Assembly (NCBI RefSeq): GCF_900101445.1
Contig: NZ_FNKE01000001.1
Location: 1,240,001 to 1,304,000 of the forward strand
DNA length: 64,000 nucleotides
Direction of reading: 5' to 3'
Source: Streptococcus equinus
GTDB lineage: Bacteria > Bacillota > Bacilli > Lactobacillales > Streptococcaceae
A program made the position numbers and the translations under genes. Of this stretch, positions 44,784 to 54,617 are shown in pieces. Under the pieces are notes generated by a model. It searched no databases and was not told the origin of the DNA. It worked only from the letters and a program-made list of their open reading frames with translations. How positions within the stretch are numbered: the stretch's first letter is position 1; each line of letters begins with the position of its first letter.

Positions 44784-47700
44784 TTATTTACCCCCTGTTA
44801 CTTGTGCGAGAAGTTCTTCTTTTTCTGCTGCTGTTTCAGCTCCACCAGTTGCAATTTCGAAAGTACGCAATTCAAGTTCGTCACCTTCTAGACCAGTGTT
44901 AGCAAGAGCATACTCAATGTTATTGATTTCGTGGAACTCAGTTGGGTAAACTTTGACAAATTTATCAACTTCTTGTGCCCAGTTATCAAGCAAACGTTTA
45001 GCTTTGGCACTGCCAGTGTATTCGTAGTGTTTTTGAATCATGTCTACCAAGACATCATCACCACGTGTTTCACCAACTTTGTAAAGATCAACCATTTGAC
45101 GGTTAACTTTTTCAGCGAAATCACCATCAGCATCGTAAACGTAAGCAACACCACCACTCATACCAGCAGCGAAGTTACGACCTGTTGTACCAAGGATAAC
45201 CGCAACACCACCTGTCATGTATTCACAACCGTGGGCTCCGACACCTTCAACAACAACTTTCGCACCTGAGTTACGAACACAGAAACGTTCACCAGCACGA
45301 CCAGCGAAGTAAGCTTCACCTTTAACCGCACCAAAGAGGGCAACGTTACCAACGATTGGTGAATTTTCGATATCATAAGCAGCATCATGTGGTGGTTTCA
45401 CAATCAAACGTCCACCTGACATAGATTTAGCAATGTAGTCATTGGCTTCACCAACCAAAGTCAATTCCATACCTTGAGTAATAAAGCTTGCAAATGATTG
45501 ACCAGCAATACCAGTGTATTCGTACTTAATCAACCCAGGTTCAACTGAGTAGTTACCATAACGTTCAGCCATCCAACCTGCCATACGAGCTCCGACAGCA
45601 CGTTGAACATTGTTGATTGTTTCTTTGACTGTTACGCTTGTACCACTATCGACAGCGGCTTTGGCAAATCCATCCAATTCTTTCCATTGACGTGCTTCAG
45701 CAAATGGATCTTCTGTCTTACGTTCAATTGGATAAGCTGTTCCAAGCATACGAGAGAAATCAAGTGATTTAGCTTTACCTTTTGGAACAAATTTAGCTTT
45801 CAAGATTTCTGAATGTCCAACCATTTCATCAACAGAACGGAAACCAAGCTCAGCCATGTATTCACGCAATTCTTCTGCCATAAACATCATCATGTTGATA
45901 ACATGTTCAGGTTTACCAGCGAAGTGTTTACGAAGTTCTGGGTTTTGCGTTGCAACACCAACAGGACAAGTATTAAGAGAACATACACGCATCATGACAC
46001 AACCGATAGAAATCAATGTCAAACTTGCAAATGAATATTCTTCTGCACCAAGAAGTGTGGCAATGGCAACATCACGACCTGTCATCAATTTACCATCTGT
46101 TTCAAGTGTCATACGTTGACGAAGGCGGTTAAGTGACAATGTTTGGTGAGCTTCAGCCAATCCCATTTCCCATGGAAGACCTGCATCACGAACAGAGTTA
46201 CGAGGAGAAGCTCCAGTACCACCGTCATAACCAGAGATAACAACCTTGTCAGCACCAGCTTTTACACAACCTGTAGCGATTGTACCAACACCAGTACTTG
46301 AAACCAATTTAACATTGATTTTAGCATAAGGATTGATAGCTTTAAGGTCATAAATCAATTGAGCCAAATCTTCGATTGAGTAGATATCATGGTGAGGTGG
46401 TGGTGAAATCAAACGCACACCAGGCGTTGCACCACGAATTTCAGCAACCCATGGGAAGACTTTTTGGCCAGGCAACTGACCACCTTCACCAGGTTTTGCA
46501 CCTTGTGCCAACTTGATTTGGATTTCTTCAGCAGACATAAGGTATTCAGCGTTGACACCAAAACGTCCTGAAGCGACTTGTTTAATCTTAGAGTTCAAGT
46601 TACGACCATCTGGTTGCACTTTGAAACGATTACGGTTTTCGCCACCTTCACCAGAGTTAGATTTAGCTCCAATTGAGTTCATTGCTTCAGCGATTGTTTC
46701 GTGCGCTTCTTTAGAAAGTGAACCAAAACTCATGGCACCAACTTTGAAACGTTTAACAATTGCTTCTGCAGGTTCAACCTCAGAAAGGTCAACTTTTGGA
46801 CGATCTGATTTGAATTCCCAAATTGAGCGAAGAGTTGTCGGAGTAGACAAGGCTTCTTTATCTAATTCTGCTGTGTATTCTTTGAAGAGTTTGTAATCTC
46901 CTTTACGAACAGCCTGTTGGAAATTGTAGATTGTATGTGGATTAAATAGGTGATATTCACCGTCAGCTTTGAATTGATAAATACCGCCACTTTGCAAATA
47001 GTCACCACGACGAGGACCAAAAGCATCTTCCATTCGTTGAAGATATTCTTTTTCAATTTGGTCAAGTGACAATCCACCGATACGTGTTACTGTACCTGTA
47101 AAGTATTTGTTAACAACTGAGTCTGAAAGGCCAACTGCTTCAAACAATTGAGCTCCTTTGTAACCTAGGATTGTCGAAATCCCCATACGGCTCATAACTT
47201 TAACGATACCTTTTTCAGCGGCTTTACGGTATTTTTCAAATGCTGTTTCATCTTTACCGTATTCTTTCAATGTTGCATAAGCACCATAAGGGTGAACAGC
47301 TGCAGCACCATAACCAACCAAAGTAGCAAAGTGATGAACTTCAATTGCTTCTGCTGTATCCACAACGATTGAGAATTGACTAGCTTTTCCTTTGACAACC
47401 ATGTAGTTATTCAAACCAGATACAGCCAAAAGCATTGGGATTGTTGTTTGTTTTTCTTTTACATTGCGGTCTGAAAGGATGATAATCTTGCTACCTTTAT
47501 CAACAGCTTTCTCAGCGGCTTTGAAAAGATTTTCCAAGGCACGTTGCAAACGATTATGTGATGGTTCAACCACATCATAAACTGTTGAGAGAGTTGTTGC
47601 ACGGTAACGTTCATCTTTCAAGTTAGCGATTTTTGCAAAATCTTCACTTGAAAGAACAGGACTGTCAATTTTGACTTTAACACAGTTATCAGCACCATCA

Positions 47701-49301
47701 ACTTTGAAGTTACCATCGCCACCAAGGTAAACACTTGTTGAAACGACGATTTGTTCACGAATCGCATCAATTGGTGGGTTTGTAACTTGGGCAAATTGTT
47801 GTTTAAAGAAAGTGAAAAGAGATTGACTCTTATTAGAAAGAACTGCTAGCGGGCTATCAAATCCCATAGAAATAACAGGTTCTTCACCTTTTTCAGACAT
47901 TGGGAGGATAACTGTACGAATAACTTCTTCATTATATCCGTAAGCTTTCCACATTGTTTCAATGTCATTTGTTTCTTGAGTTAATTCTGAAGCTTCAAAG
48001 TCATTAAGATGTGCAATATTTTCTTCAACCCATTCTTTGTATGGATGTTGAGCAGCATAGTATGCTTTGACCTCTTCATTACGCATCAATTTACCAGAAG
48101 TTGTGTCAATCAACATCATGTTACCAGGACCAAGCACACCTTTTTCGATAACGCGGCTTGGTTCAAGGTCAACAACCCCAGATTCACTTGAACAGATCAA
48201 GAAATTATCTTTTGTCAATGAATAACGGCTAGGACGCAAACCATTACGGTCCAAACGAGCACCAACCATGTCACCATCTGTAAAGACAAGAGCAGCTGGA
48301 CCATCCCATGGAGCTACAAAACTTGATGCATATTCATAAAATGCTTTAAGGTCATCAGGAAGACCTGACTCGTCACCCCAAGCTTCTGGTACCATCATCA
48401 AAAGACTTTGTGGAATATCACGACCATTGCGATAAAGGTACTCCAAACAGTTTTCCAACTTGGCAGAATCTGAGTTTTCTTCATTATAAACTTCAATCTG
48501 GTGGCTGTGCATCCAGTTTTCTGCACCACGAAGGGTATTGATTTCACCATTATGTGCCAAGAAACGGAATGGTTGAGCACGGTCCCAAGAAGGGAAAGTA
48601 TTAGTAGAGAAACGTGAGTGTGTCAATGCAATGTGTGATTTAAAATGTTCATCTTGCAAGTCAGGGTAGAATAGTCCTACTTGGAAGGCATGAAGCATCC
48701 CTTTATACACAATTGTTTTGCTTGAAAGAGAACAGATGAAAAATTCATCAGATGAAAAGCTCTTTTCAAGTTGACGACGCAAGCGGAACAATTTGTCTTC
48801 AAAATCACGACCAGCTTTTGTATCATCAGGTTTTTTAACAAAAACTTGAACAAAGCTTGGCATAATTTCTTGTGCCGCTGGACCACAATTATCATAATTA
48901 AATGGCACATCACGAGTCATCAAGACATGGAAACCAGCTGATTTAATTTCTGCTTTAACTGCTTCTAGAAGGCTATCTTTAGCCTCAGCATCTTGAGGTA
49001 AAAATAGTTGTGCAACAGCGTAGTCACCTTTTTTAGGTAAATCATAACCTGCTTCTTTTGCTTTTACTTGGAAAAATTCATCTGGCAAAGCAAGCAACAT
49101 TCCGGCACCATCACCAGTATCAGGCTCTGCACCTGTACCACCACGGTGATTCATACGTGTCAACATTGTCAAGGCATAATCAATCAAAGTATGACTTGCT
49201 TCACCATCGAGTTGTGCAACAAACCCCATCCCACAGGCATCTGATTCAAAAGATGGATCCCAAAGCGTTGTCTGTTGCGCCCTCAAAGCACTTTCATTCA
49301 T
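44784..49301 (-). CDS. gltB: Glutamate synthase large subunit
   Basis: 1505 aa, full length. The amidotransferase nucleophile Cys follows a short propeptide in FESDACGMGFVAQL (about residue 24). Central domain; FMN-binding synthase domain with KVVISGYDGGTGASPRNSV; and the [3Fe-4S] site CVMMRVCSLNTCPVG. A C-terminal beta-helix carries GEYAYFAGRAGERFCVRNSG-like repeats (KGEAYFAGRAGERF). It transfers the glutamine amide to 2-oxoglutarate. The start at 49301 has AGGAG 8 nt upstream. Some use the name gltA in Bacillus. Confidence 0.97.
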   Translation of the reverse strand: MNESALRAQQTTLWDPSFESDACGMGFVAQLDGEASHTLIDYALTMLTRMNHRGGTGAEPDTGDGAGMLLALPDEFFQVKAKEAGYDLPKKGDYAVAQLFLPQDAEAKDSLLEAVKAEIKSAGFHVLMTRDVPFNYDNCGPAAQEIMPSFVQVFVKKPDDTKAGRDFEDKLFRLRRQLEKSFSSDEFFICSLSSKTIVYKGMLHAFQVGLFYPDLQDEHFKSHIALTHSRFSTNTFPSWDRAQPFRFLAHNGEINTLRGAENWMHSHQIEVYNEENSDSAKLENCLEYLYRNGRDIPQSLLMMVPEAWGDESGLPDDLKAFYEYASSFVAPWDGPAALVFTDGDMVGARLDRNGLRPSRYSLTKDNFLICSSESGVVDLEPSRVIEKGVLGPGNMMLIDTTSGKLMRNEEVKAYYAAQHPYKEWVEENIAHLNDFEASELTQETNDIETMWKAYGYNEEVIRTVILPMSEKGEEPVISMGFDSPLAVLSNKSQSLFTFFKQQFAQVTNPPIDAIREQIVVSTSVYLGGDGNFKVDGADNCVKVKIDSPVLSSEDFAKIANLKDERYRATTLSTVYDVVEPSHNRLQRALENLFKAAEKAVDKGSKIIILSDRNVKEKQTTIPMLLAVSGLNNYMVVKGKASQFSIVVDTAEAIEVHHFATLVGYGAAAVHPYGAYATLKEYGKDETAFEKYRKAAEKGIVKVMSRMGISTILGYKGAQLFEAVGLSDSVVNKYFTGTVTRIGGLSLDQIEKEYLQRMEDAFGPRRGDYLQSGGIYQFKADGEYHLFNPHTIYNFQQAVRKGDYKLFKEYTAELDKEALSTPTTLRSIWEFKSDRPKVDLSEVEPAEAIVKRFKVGAMSFGSLSKEAHETIAEAMNSIGAKSNSGEGGENRNRFKVQPDGRNLNSKIKQVASGRFGVNAEYLMSAEEIQIKLAQGAKPGEGGQLPGQKVFPWVAEIRGATPGVRLISPPPHHDIYSIEDLAQLIYDLKAINPYAKINVKLVSSTGVGTIATGCVKAGADKVVISGYDGGTGASPRNSVRDAGLPWEMGLAEAHQTLSLNRLRQRMTLETDGKLMTGRDVAIATLLGAEEYSFASLTLISIGCVMMRVCSLNTCPVGVATQNPELRKHFAGKPEHVINMMMFMAEELREYMAELGFRSVDEMVGHSEILKAKFVPKGKAKSLDFSRMLGTAYPIERKTEDPFAEARQWKELDGFAKAAVDSGTSVTVKETINNVQRAVGARMAGWMAERYGNYSVEPGLIKYEYTGIAGQSFASFITQGMELTLVGEANDYIAKSMSGGRLIVKPPHDAAYDIENSPIVGNVALFGAVKGEAYFAGRAGERFCVRNSGAKVVVEGVGAHGCEYMTGGVAVILGTTGRNFAAGMSGGVAYVYDADGDFAEKVNRQMVDLYKVGETRGDDVLVDMIQKHYEYTGSAKAKRLLDNWAQEVDKFVKVYPTEFHEINNIEYALANTGLEGDELELRTFEIATGGAETAAEKEELLAQVTGGK

Positions 49302-49325
49302 AGCTCTTACTCCTATCATTAATAC

Positions 49326-49356
49326 AAATAGTCTAAAACTGACTAAAATAGTCTAA
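49326..49356 (-). repeat. 11-bp direct repeat in the gltB leader
   Basis: AAATAGTCTAA occurs at 49326-49336 and 49346-49356, period 20 (about two helical turns), between the predicted transcription start (~49372) and the ribosome site. Confidence 0.6.
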
Positions 49357-49378
49357 TTATTCAGAATATTTACTTCAC

Positions 49379-49441
49379 ATTATACCACATTCTCTCTAAT
49401 TAGAATAGCTCTTATTTAAACTTTCTATTTAGAATGTGGTA
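49379..49441 (-). promoter_or_regulatory. gltBD promoter region with an 11-bp inverted repeat
   Basis: Minus-strand TATAAT is at plus 49379-49384 with no recognisable -35. TACCACATTCT (49383-49393) and AGAATGTGGTA (49431-49441) are perfect complements 37 nt apart; one arm touches the -10, the other lies ~50 bp upstream. The lack of a -35 plus the dyad suggests an activator or looped regulator. Confidence 0.55.
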
Positions 49442-49448
49442 TTTTTTG

Positions 49449-49477
49449 GTAAAAAAAAGACAGCCAGAAGCTGTCTT
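49449..49477 (-). terminator. glnRA terminator
   Basis: AAGACAGC/GCTGTCTT (49457-49477) with eight minus-strand Ts. Confidence 0.9.
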
Positions 49478-49492
49478 ACTTACTACTACTTC

Positions 49493-50839
49493 TTAGTAAA
49501 GATCTAGATAGTTGTCAATTTCCCATTGTGAAACAAAGGCCGCATAGCTTGACCATTCAATTTTCTTAGCTTCCACAAAGTTTGTAAAGATGTGATTTCC
49601 AAGAGCAGCTTTAACTACTTCATCATCTTGCAATGCTTTAACGGCATTGTGCAATGTTGATGGAAGATCACGGATTCCAGCTTCTTTACGTTCTTCTTGA
49701 GTCATGATGTAGATATTTGATTCAACTGGAGCTGGTGCTTCAATTTTGTTTTCAATACCATCAAGACCTGCTTCAAGAAGGACAGCAAGAGCAAGATATG
49801 GGTTAGCAGTTGGGTCAACTGAACGAAGTTCCAAACGAGTACCCATTCCACGTGATGCAGGTACGCGGATAAGTGGTGAACGGTTACGTCCAGCCCATGC
49901 GATGTAAACAGGTGCTTCATAACCAGGAACCAAACGTTTGTATGAGTTTACAGTTGGGTTCATGATTGCAGTGTAGTTATAAGCGTGTTTCATCAAACCG
50001 CCAAGGAAGTAATATGCTGTTTCAGACAATTGCATACCTTTTGGATCTTCAGTATCAAAGAAAGCATTGTTTCCATCGTAATCGAACAATGACATGTTAC
50101 AGTGCATACCTGAACCGTTGATACCAAATTTAGGTTTAGCCATGAATGTAGCGTAAAGACCATGTTTACGAGCAATTGTTTTAACAACAAGTTTGAAAAT
50201 TTGAATGTTATCACATGCTTTCAAAACATCAGCATATTTAAAGTCGATTTCGTGTTGACCGATTGCAACTTCGTGGTGACTTGCTTCAACTTCAAATCCC
50301 ATTTCAGTCAAAACATTAACGATTTCACGACGAGTGTTATCTGCAAGGTCAGTTGGTGCAAGGTCGAAGTAACCACCGCGGTCGTTTACTTCAAGAGTTG
50401 GTTCACCCTTTTCATCCAATTTGAACAAGAAGAATTCTGGTTCTGGACCAAGGTTAAATGATTTGAAACCAACTTTTTCCATGTGACGAAGTGCACGTTT
50501 CAAGTTACCACGTGGGTCACCTGCAAATGGTTCACCTTCAGCAGTGTAGATATCACAGATCAAACCTGCAACAGCACCATTTTCACCACCCCAAGGGAAC
50601 ACTGTCCATGTATCAAGATCTGGGTGCAAGAACATATCAGATTCGTTGATACGTACAAAACCTTCGATTGAAGAACCATCGAACATTGCTTTGTTTGACA
50701 ATACTTTGTCAAGTTGTTCGTCAGTTGCTGGGATTTCTACGTTTTTCAATGTTCCAGCGATATCTGAGAACATCAAGCGTAAAAATGTAACATTTTTTTC
50801 TTTGACTTCGCGACGGATGTCAGCTGCTGTAATAGTCAT
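49493..50839 (-). CDS. glnA: Glutamine synthetase, type I
   Basis: 448 aa, GSI-alpha length, without the adenylylation-loop insertion of GSI-beta. [32 protein letters not shown] (metal and nucleotide contacts), [49 protein letters not shown], and [32 protein letters not shown]. Makes glutamine from glutamate and ammonia and, when feedback-inhibited, activates GlnR. Follows glnR after 48 nt without a terminator. Confidence 0.98.
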   Translation of the reverse strand: MTITAADIRREVKEKNVTFLRLMFSDIAGTLKNVEIPATDEQLDKVLSNKAMFDGSSIEGFVRINESDMFLHPDLDTWTVFPWGGENGAVAGLICDIYTAEGEPFAGDPRGNLKRALRHMEKVGFKSFNLGPEPEFFLFKLDEKGEPTLEVNDRGGYFDLAPTDLADNTRREIVNVLTEMGFEVEASHHEVAIGQHEIDFKYADVLKACDNIQIFKLVVKTIARKHGLYATFMAKPKFGINGSGMHCNMSLFDYDGNNAFFDTEDPKGMQLSETAYYFLGGLMKHAYNYTAIMNPTVNSYKRLVPGYEAPVYIAWAGRNRSPLIRVPASRGMGTRLELRSVDPTANPYLALAVLLEAGLDGIENKIEAPAPVESNIYIMTQEERKEAGIRDLPSTLHNAVKALQDDEVVKAALGNHIFTNFVEAKKIEWSSYAAFVSQWEIDNYLDLY

Positions 50840-50887
50840 GAATTTAGGTCTCCTTTTAAAACCGAAATAACCGAGCGGCGCTTATTT

Positions 50888-51259
50888 TTAGATGCGCCAA
50901 TTGCTAATGTACTGTGATGGGGCCGAAAAACGACCTTGGTTTCGGAGTTCATCTTGTAAGATTCGACGAACATCAGCATCAGTTAAAGACTTCTGCTTTT
51001 GAAGTGCTTTATCTTGTCTATCTGCGTATTCACGTTTGATAGCCGCAATGTTAAGCCCCTCGTCAAGGAAATCTTTAATTTCAAGCAATCGATCCATATC
51101 GTTTAATGAAAACATACGACGGTTACCTGAAGTACGTTCTGGGGTTATTAACCCTTGATCCTCATAATAACGAATCTGACGTGCTGTTAAATCGGTCAAT
51201 TTCATTACTGTCCCAATGGGAAAAACCGCCATGGAACGTCTGAGTTCTTTTTCTTTCAT
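50888..51259 (-). CDS. glnR: Glutamine synthetase repressor GlnR
   Basis: 123 aa MerR-family regulator: MAVFPIGTVMKLTDLTARQIRYYEDQGLITPERTSGNRRMFSLNDMDRLLEIKDFLDEGLNIAAIKREY, then a flexible C-terminal tail (RRILQDELRNQGRFSAPSQYISNWRI) that senses GlnA. The start at 51259 has AAGGAGG; in-frame codons to 51334 lie across the promoter and are rejected. Autoregulated glnRA operon. Confidence 0.97.
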   Translation of the reverse strand: MKEKELRRSMAVFPIGTVMKLTDLTARQIRYYEDQGLITPERTSGNRRMFSLNDMDRLLEIKDFLDEGLNIAAIKREYADRQDKALQKQKSLTDADVRRILQDELRNQGRFSAPSQYISNWRI

Positions 51260-51280
51260 GATGACCTCCTTCCGATAATT

Positions 51281-51333
51281 ATTATAGTCTGAAAATTCTA
51301 AACTGTCAACCCCATATGTTAGAAAATATAACA
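51281..51333 (-). promoter_or_regulatory. glnRA promoter with GlnR box
   Basis: Minus strand: TTGACA (plus 51304-51309), 17 nt, TATAAT (51281-51286). Just upstream, TGTTA-N7-TAACA (51317-51333) fits the GlnR consensus TGTNAN7TNACA exactly. Only one box is seen. Confidence 0.9.
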
Positions 51334-51340
51334 TTAAGGA

Positions 51341-51886
51341 TTAATTTTTTTCATTTTTATTTTTCAACCACTCGCGAACCATATCTACATCAGAATTAAT
51401 GAGTATAGCAACAAAGACTCCACAGAATGTTTCAAACACCCTTGCAAAGACATATAAAATCGTATCCCCAGCAGGAATGGACAACGTAATAATTAAAAGT
51501 GCCGAAGTTCCACCAATAATCCCTGCTTTATTATTAATCGAAACATTGATCATAATCCCAAGCATTGTAAATACTGGAACAAAAATCAAAGTCACCCAAA
51601 ATTGGTTGTGGAAAAATTGATTAATTAAAAAGAAGAGCAAAGACAGAAAACCACCGACACTATTTCCAACAATACGTGAAAAACCAAAGTGAACACTTTT
51701 ATCCAAACTTTCACGTAAGCTGAAAACAGCCGTCAGCGTTCCAATCTGCAGCCCTTCCCAACCAAATAAATGAAATAATAAAAGAACCAAAAAGACAGAC
51801 AAACCTGTCTTCAGCGTTCGCATCCCTAACTTAAACTTACTCGGATCAAATTTATAATTTGATAAAAGATCTTTCAAATACTTCAT
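51341..51886 (-). CDS. FUSC/aromatic acid exporter-like membrane protein
   Basis: 181 aa with four to five helices: MRTLKTGLSVFLVLLLFHLFGW, IGTLTAVFSLRESLDKSVHFGFSRIVGNSVGGFLSLLFFLI, FWVTLIFVPVFTMLGIMI, GIIGGTSALLIITLSIP and VFARVFETFCGVFVAILI. RIVGNSVGG and ARVFETFCGVF are the FUSC/ArAE repeats. A half-size form without the C-terminal soluble domain. Substrate unknown. The start at 51886 has no good ribosome site; a TTG lies 9 nt further up. Confidence 0.8.
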   Translation of the reverse strand: MKYLKDLLSNYKFDPSKFKLGMRTLKTGLSVFLVLLLFHLFGWEGLQIGTLTAVFSLRESLDKSVHFGFSRIVGNSVGGFLSLLFFLINQFFHNQFWVTLIFVPVFTMLGIMINVSINNKAGIIGGTSALLIITLSIPAGDTILYVFARVFETFCGVFVAILINSDVDMVREWLKNKNEKN

Positions 51887-51969
51887 AACCCACAACCCAA
51901 TTTATTTTCTTTATTTTAACACATTTTAAATCGTTTTCGCTAGACTGGAATGCGTTTACTTTTTCAAGT

Positions 51970-51999
51970 GTAAACAAAAAAGAGCCCCAAAGGGCTCTT
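51970..51999 (-). terminator. pgk terminator
   Basis: AAGAGCCC/GGGCTCTT (51980-51999) with minus-strand T6. A separate GTTTAC-N10-GTAAAC dyad (51953-51974) abuts it. Confidence 0.88.
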
Positions 52000-52018
52000 C
52001 TATTCTCAAAGTTGAGAA

Positions 52019-53215
52019 TTATTTGTCAGTCAATGCAGCAAGACCTGGAAGTACTTTACCTTCAAGAAGTTCCATAGAAGCTCCACCACCAGTAGAGATC
52101 CATGAGAATTTGTCTGCACGGCCAAGGTTGATAGCTGCGGCAGCTGAGTCACCACCACCGATGATTGATTTAACGCCTGGTTGTTTAACGATAGCGTCCA
52201 TTACACCGATTGTACCAGCTTGGAAGTCAGGGTTTTCAAATACACCCATAGGTCCGTTCCAAACAACTGTTTTAGCGCCAGTCAATTCTTCGTCGAATTT
52301 AGCGATTGATTTAGGACCGATATCAAGACCAAGGAATCCAGCATCTACAGCTGCACCTTCAGTATCTTTAACTTCAGTGTAGTCAGCAAAAGCGTTAGCT
52401 TCTTTTGAGTCAACTGGCAAGATCAATTTACCGTTAGCTTTAGCCAAAAGTTCTTTAGCAACATCAAGTTTGTCTTCTTCAACAAGTGAGTTACCGATTT
52501 CGATACCTTGTGCTTTAAGGAATGTGTAAGTCATACCACCACCGATAAGAACTTTATCAGCTTTTTTCAACAAGTTTTCGATAACACCGATTTTATCTGA
52601 AACTTTTGAACCACCAAGGATTGCGATAAATGGACGAACTGGGTTTTCAACAGCTTCTTGGATGTAAGCAATTTCGTTTTCAAGAAGGAAACCTGCAACA
52701 GCTTTTTCAACGTTTGCAGAGATACCTACGTTAGATGCGTGTGAACGGTGTGCAGTACCGAATGCATCGTTAACGAAGATTCCGTCACCAAGTGAAGCCC
52801 AGTATTTACCAAGTTCTGGATCGTTTTTAGATTCTTTTTTACCGTCAACATCTTCAAAACGAGTGTTTTCAACAAGAAGAACTTCACCATCTTTAAGGTT
52901 GTTGATAGCTTCTTCAAGTTCAGCACCACGTGTAACACCTGGGAAGACAACATCTTGACCAAGTTTAGCTGCCAAATCAGCTGCTACTGGAGCAAGAGAT
53001 TTACCTTCTTTATCAGCTTCTTCTTTAACACGTCCAAGGTGAGAGAAAAGAATTGCACGACCACCTTGTTCGATGATGTACTTGATTGTTGGAAGAGCCG
53101 CAGAAATACGGTTGTCATTAGTGATAACGCCATCTTTCAAAGGTACGTTAAAGTCAACACGGACAAGGACTTTTTTACCTTTCAAATCAACGTCTTTAAC
53201 AGTCAATTTAGCCAT
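52019..53215 (-). CDS. pgk: Phosphoglycerate kinase
   Basis: 398 aa. [117 protein letters not shown] and the C-terminal [34 protein letters not shown]. Glycolytic ATP-forming step. Strong codon bias, indicating high expression. Extended -10 TGATATAAT upstream; AAGGAG ribosome site. Confidence 0.98.
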   Translation of the reverse strand: MAKLTVKDVDLKGKKVLVRVDFNVPLKDGVITNDNRISAALPTIKYIIEQGGRAILFSHLGRVKEEADKEGKSLAPVAADLAAKLGQDVVFPGVTRGAELEEAINNLKDGEVLLVENTRFEDVDGKKESKNDPELGKYWASLGDGIFVNDAFGTAHRSHASNVGISANVEKAVAGFLLENEIAYIQEAVENPVRPFIAILGGSKVSDKIGVIENLLKKADKVLIGGGMTYTFLKAQGIEIGNSLVEEDKLDVAKELLAKANGKLILPVDSKEANAFADYTEVKDTEGAAVDAGFLGLDIGPKSIAKFDEELTGAKTVVWNGPMGVFENPDFQAGTIGVMDAIVKQPGVKSIIGGGDSAAAAINLGRADKFSWISTGGGASMELLEGKVLPGLAALTDK

Positions 53216-53249
53216 TGATAGGACTCCTTATAATTTTTTATACATGCTA

Positions 53250-53258
53250 ATTATATCA
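53250..53258 (-). promoter_or_regulatory. Extended -10 of pgk
   Basis: Minus-strand TGATATAAT, 34 nt before the start; no clear -35. Confidence 0.55.
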
Positions 53259-53346
53259 CAAAACCTGTAAAAGAGGTAGTTAAATCAATAGAATTTGTCC
53301 CTCGCCTCCTACAAGCGCACGAGATCTAAGGAACATATTTACAGAA

Positions 53347-53378
53347 AACAAAAAAAGAGAGGAATAAATCCTCTCTTT
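53347..53378 (-). terminator. gap terminator
   Basis: AAAGAGAGG/CCTCTCTTT with a minus-strand T run. Confidence 0.88.
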
Positions 53379-53396
53379 AACTGATCAACTCAATGA

Positions 53397-54410
53397 TTAT
53401 TTAGCAATTTTTGCGAAGTATTCAAGAGTACGAACAAGTTGTGAAGTGTATGACATTTCGTTGTCGTACCATGAAACAGTTTTAACCAATTGAGTACCGT
53501 CAGCAGCTTCAGTTACTTCAGTTTGAGTTGCGTCAAACAATGAACCGAATGAGATACCTACGATATCGCTTGAAACTACTTGGTCAGTGTTGTAACCGAA
53601 TGATTCAGTTGCAGCAGCTTGCATAGCAGCGTTAACTTCTTCAACAGTTACTTTTTTGTCAAGAACTGAAACAAGTTCAGTAAGTGATCCAGTTGGAACT
53701 GGTACACGTTGTGCATGACCTTGAAGTTTACCGTTCAATTCAGGGATAACAAGACCGATAGCTTTAGCAGCACCAGTTGAGTTAGGAACGATGTTTTCAG
53801 CAGCAGCACGTGCGCGACGGAAGTCACCTTTACGGTGTGGTCCATCAAGAGTCATTTGGTCACCAGTGTAACCGTGAACTGTAGTCATTGTACCAACTTT
53901 AAGACCGAAGTTTTTGTTCAAAGCGTCAGCCATTGGTGCAAGACAGTTAGTTGTACATGAACCAGCTGAGATAACTGTTTCAGTACCATCTAGGATTTCG
54001 TGGTTAGTGTTAAATACGATTGTTTTAACATCTGATCCACCAGGAGCAGTGATAACAACTTTTTTAGCTCCACCTTCGTGCAAGTGTTTTTCAGCAGCAG
54101 CTTTAGTTGCAAAGAAACCAGTTGCTTCAAGAACGATTTCTACACCGTCGTTAGCCCAGTCGATTTGTTCTGGGTCACGTTCAGCAGAAACTTTAACGAA
54201 TTGACCGTTAACTTCAAAACCACCATCTTTAACAACAACATCACCGTTGAAACGACCTTGAGTTGTATCGTATTTCAACAAGTGAGCAAGCATAGCTGGG
54301 TCAGTAAGGTCGTTAATACGAGCTACTTCAACACCTTCAACGTTTTGGATACGACGGAATGCAAGACGACCGATACGACCGAAACCGTTAATACCAACTT
54401 TAACTACCAT
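53397..54410 (-). CDS. gap: Glyceraldehyde-3-phosphate dehydrogenase
   Basis: 337 aa starting [22 protein letters not shown]. The catalytic Cys is in [20 protein letters not shown]-binding N-terminus; phosphate loop [29 protein letters not shown]-terminal [22 protein letters not shown]. The streptococcal GapC/Plr form, also seen on the cell surface. The start at 54410 has AAGGAGG. Highly biased codons. Monocistronic with TTGCAA-17-TATAAT. Confidence 0.98.
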   Translation of the reverse strand: MVVKVGINGFGRIGRLAFRRIQNVEGVEVARINDLTDPAMLAHLLKYDTTQGRFNGDVVVKDGGFEVNGQFVKVSAERDPEQIDWANDGVEIVLEATGFFATKAAAEKHLHEGGAKKVVITAPGGSDVKTIVFNTNHEILDGTETVISAGSCTTNCLAPMADALNKNFGLKVGTMTTVHGYTGDQMTLDGPHRKGDFRRARAAAENIVPNSTGAAKAIGLVIPELNGKLQGHAQRVPVPTGSLTELVSVLDKKVTVEEVNAAMQAAATESFGYNTDQVVSSDIVGISFGSLFDATQTEVTEAADGTQLVKTVSWYDNEMSYTSQLVRTLEYFAKIAK

Positions 54411-54527
54411 TAGTGATTTCCTCCTTATGAAAATCAAAAAAAAATTTTTTATTTTAAAAGGTTTCCCTTTTAGACAATTGTGAAAAGATTAACTTACGTA
54501 GGCACAAATCAACCTTTCAACGCTATT

Positions 54528-54556
54528 ATTATATAACTATTTCGCTAAAATTGCAA
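54528..54556 (-). promoter_or_regulatory. gap promoter
   Basis: Minus-strand TTGCAA (plus 54551-54556), 17 nt, TATAAT (54528-54533), giving a ~110 nt leader. Confidence 0.7.
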
Positions 54557-54576
54557 ATATTATTACCGTTTTCATT

Positions 54577-54609
54577 ACAAAAAAGGACGCTCATTTGAGC
54601 ATCCTTTTT
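54577..54609 (-). terminator. fusA terminator
   Basis: AAAAAGGATGCTCA/TGAGCGTCCTTTTTT hairpin, 9-40 nt beyond the fusA stop. Confidence 0.88.
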
Positions 54610-54617
54610 ATGAGTAA

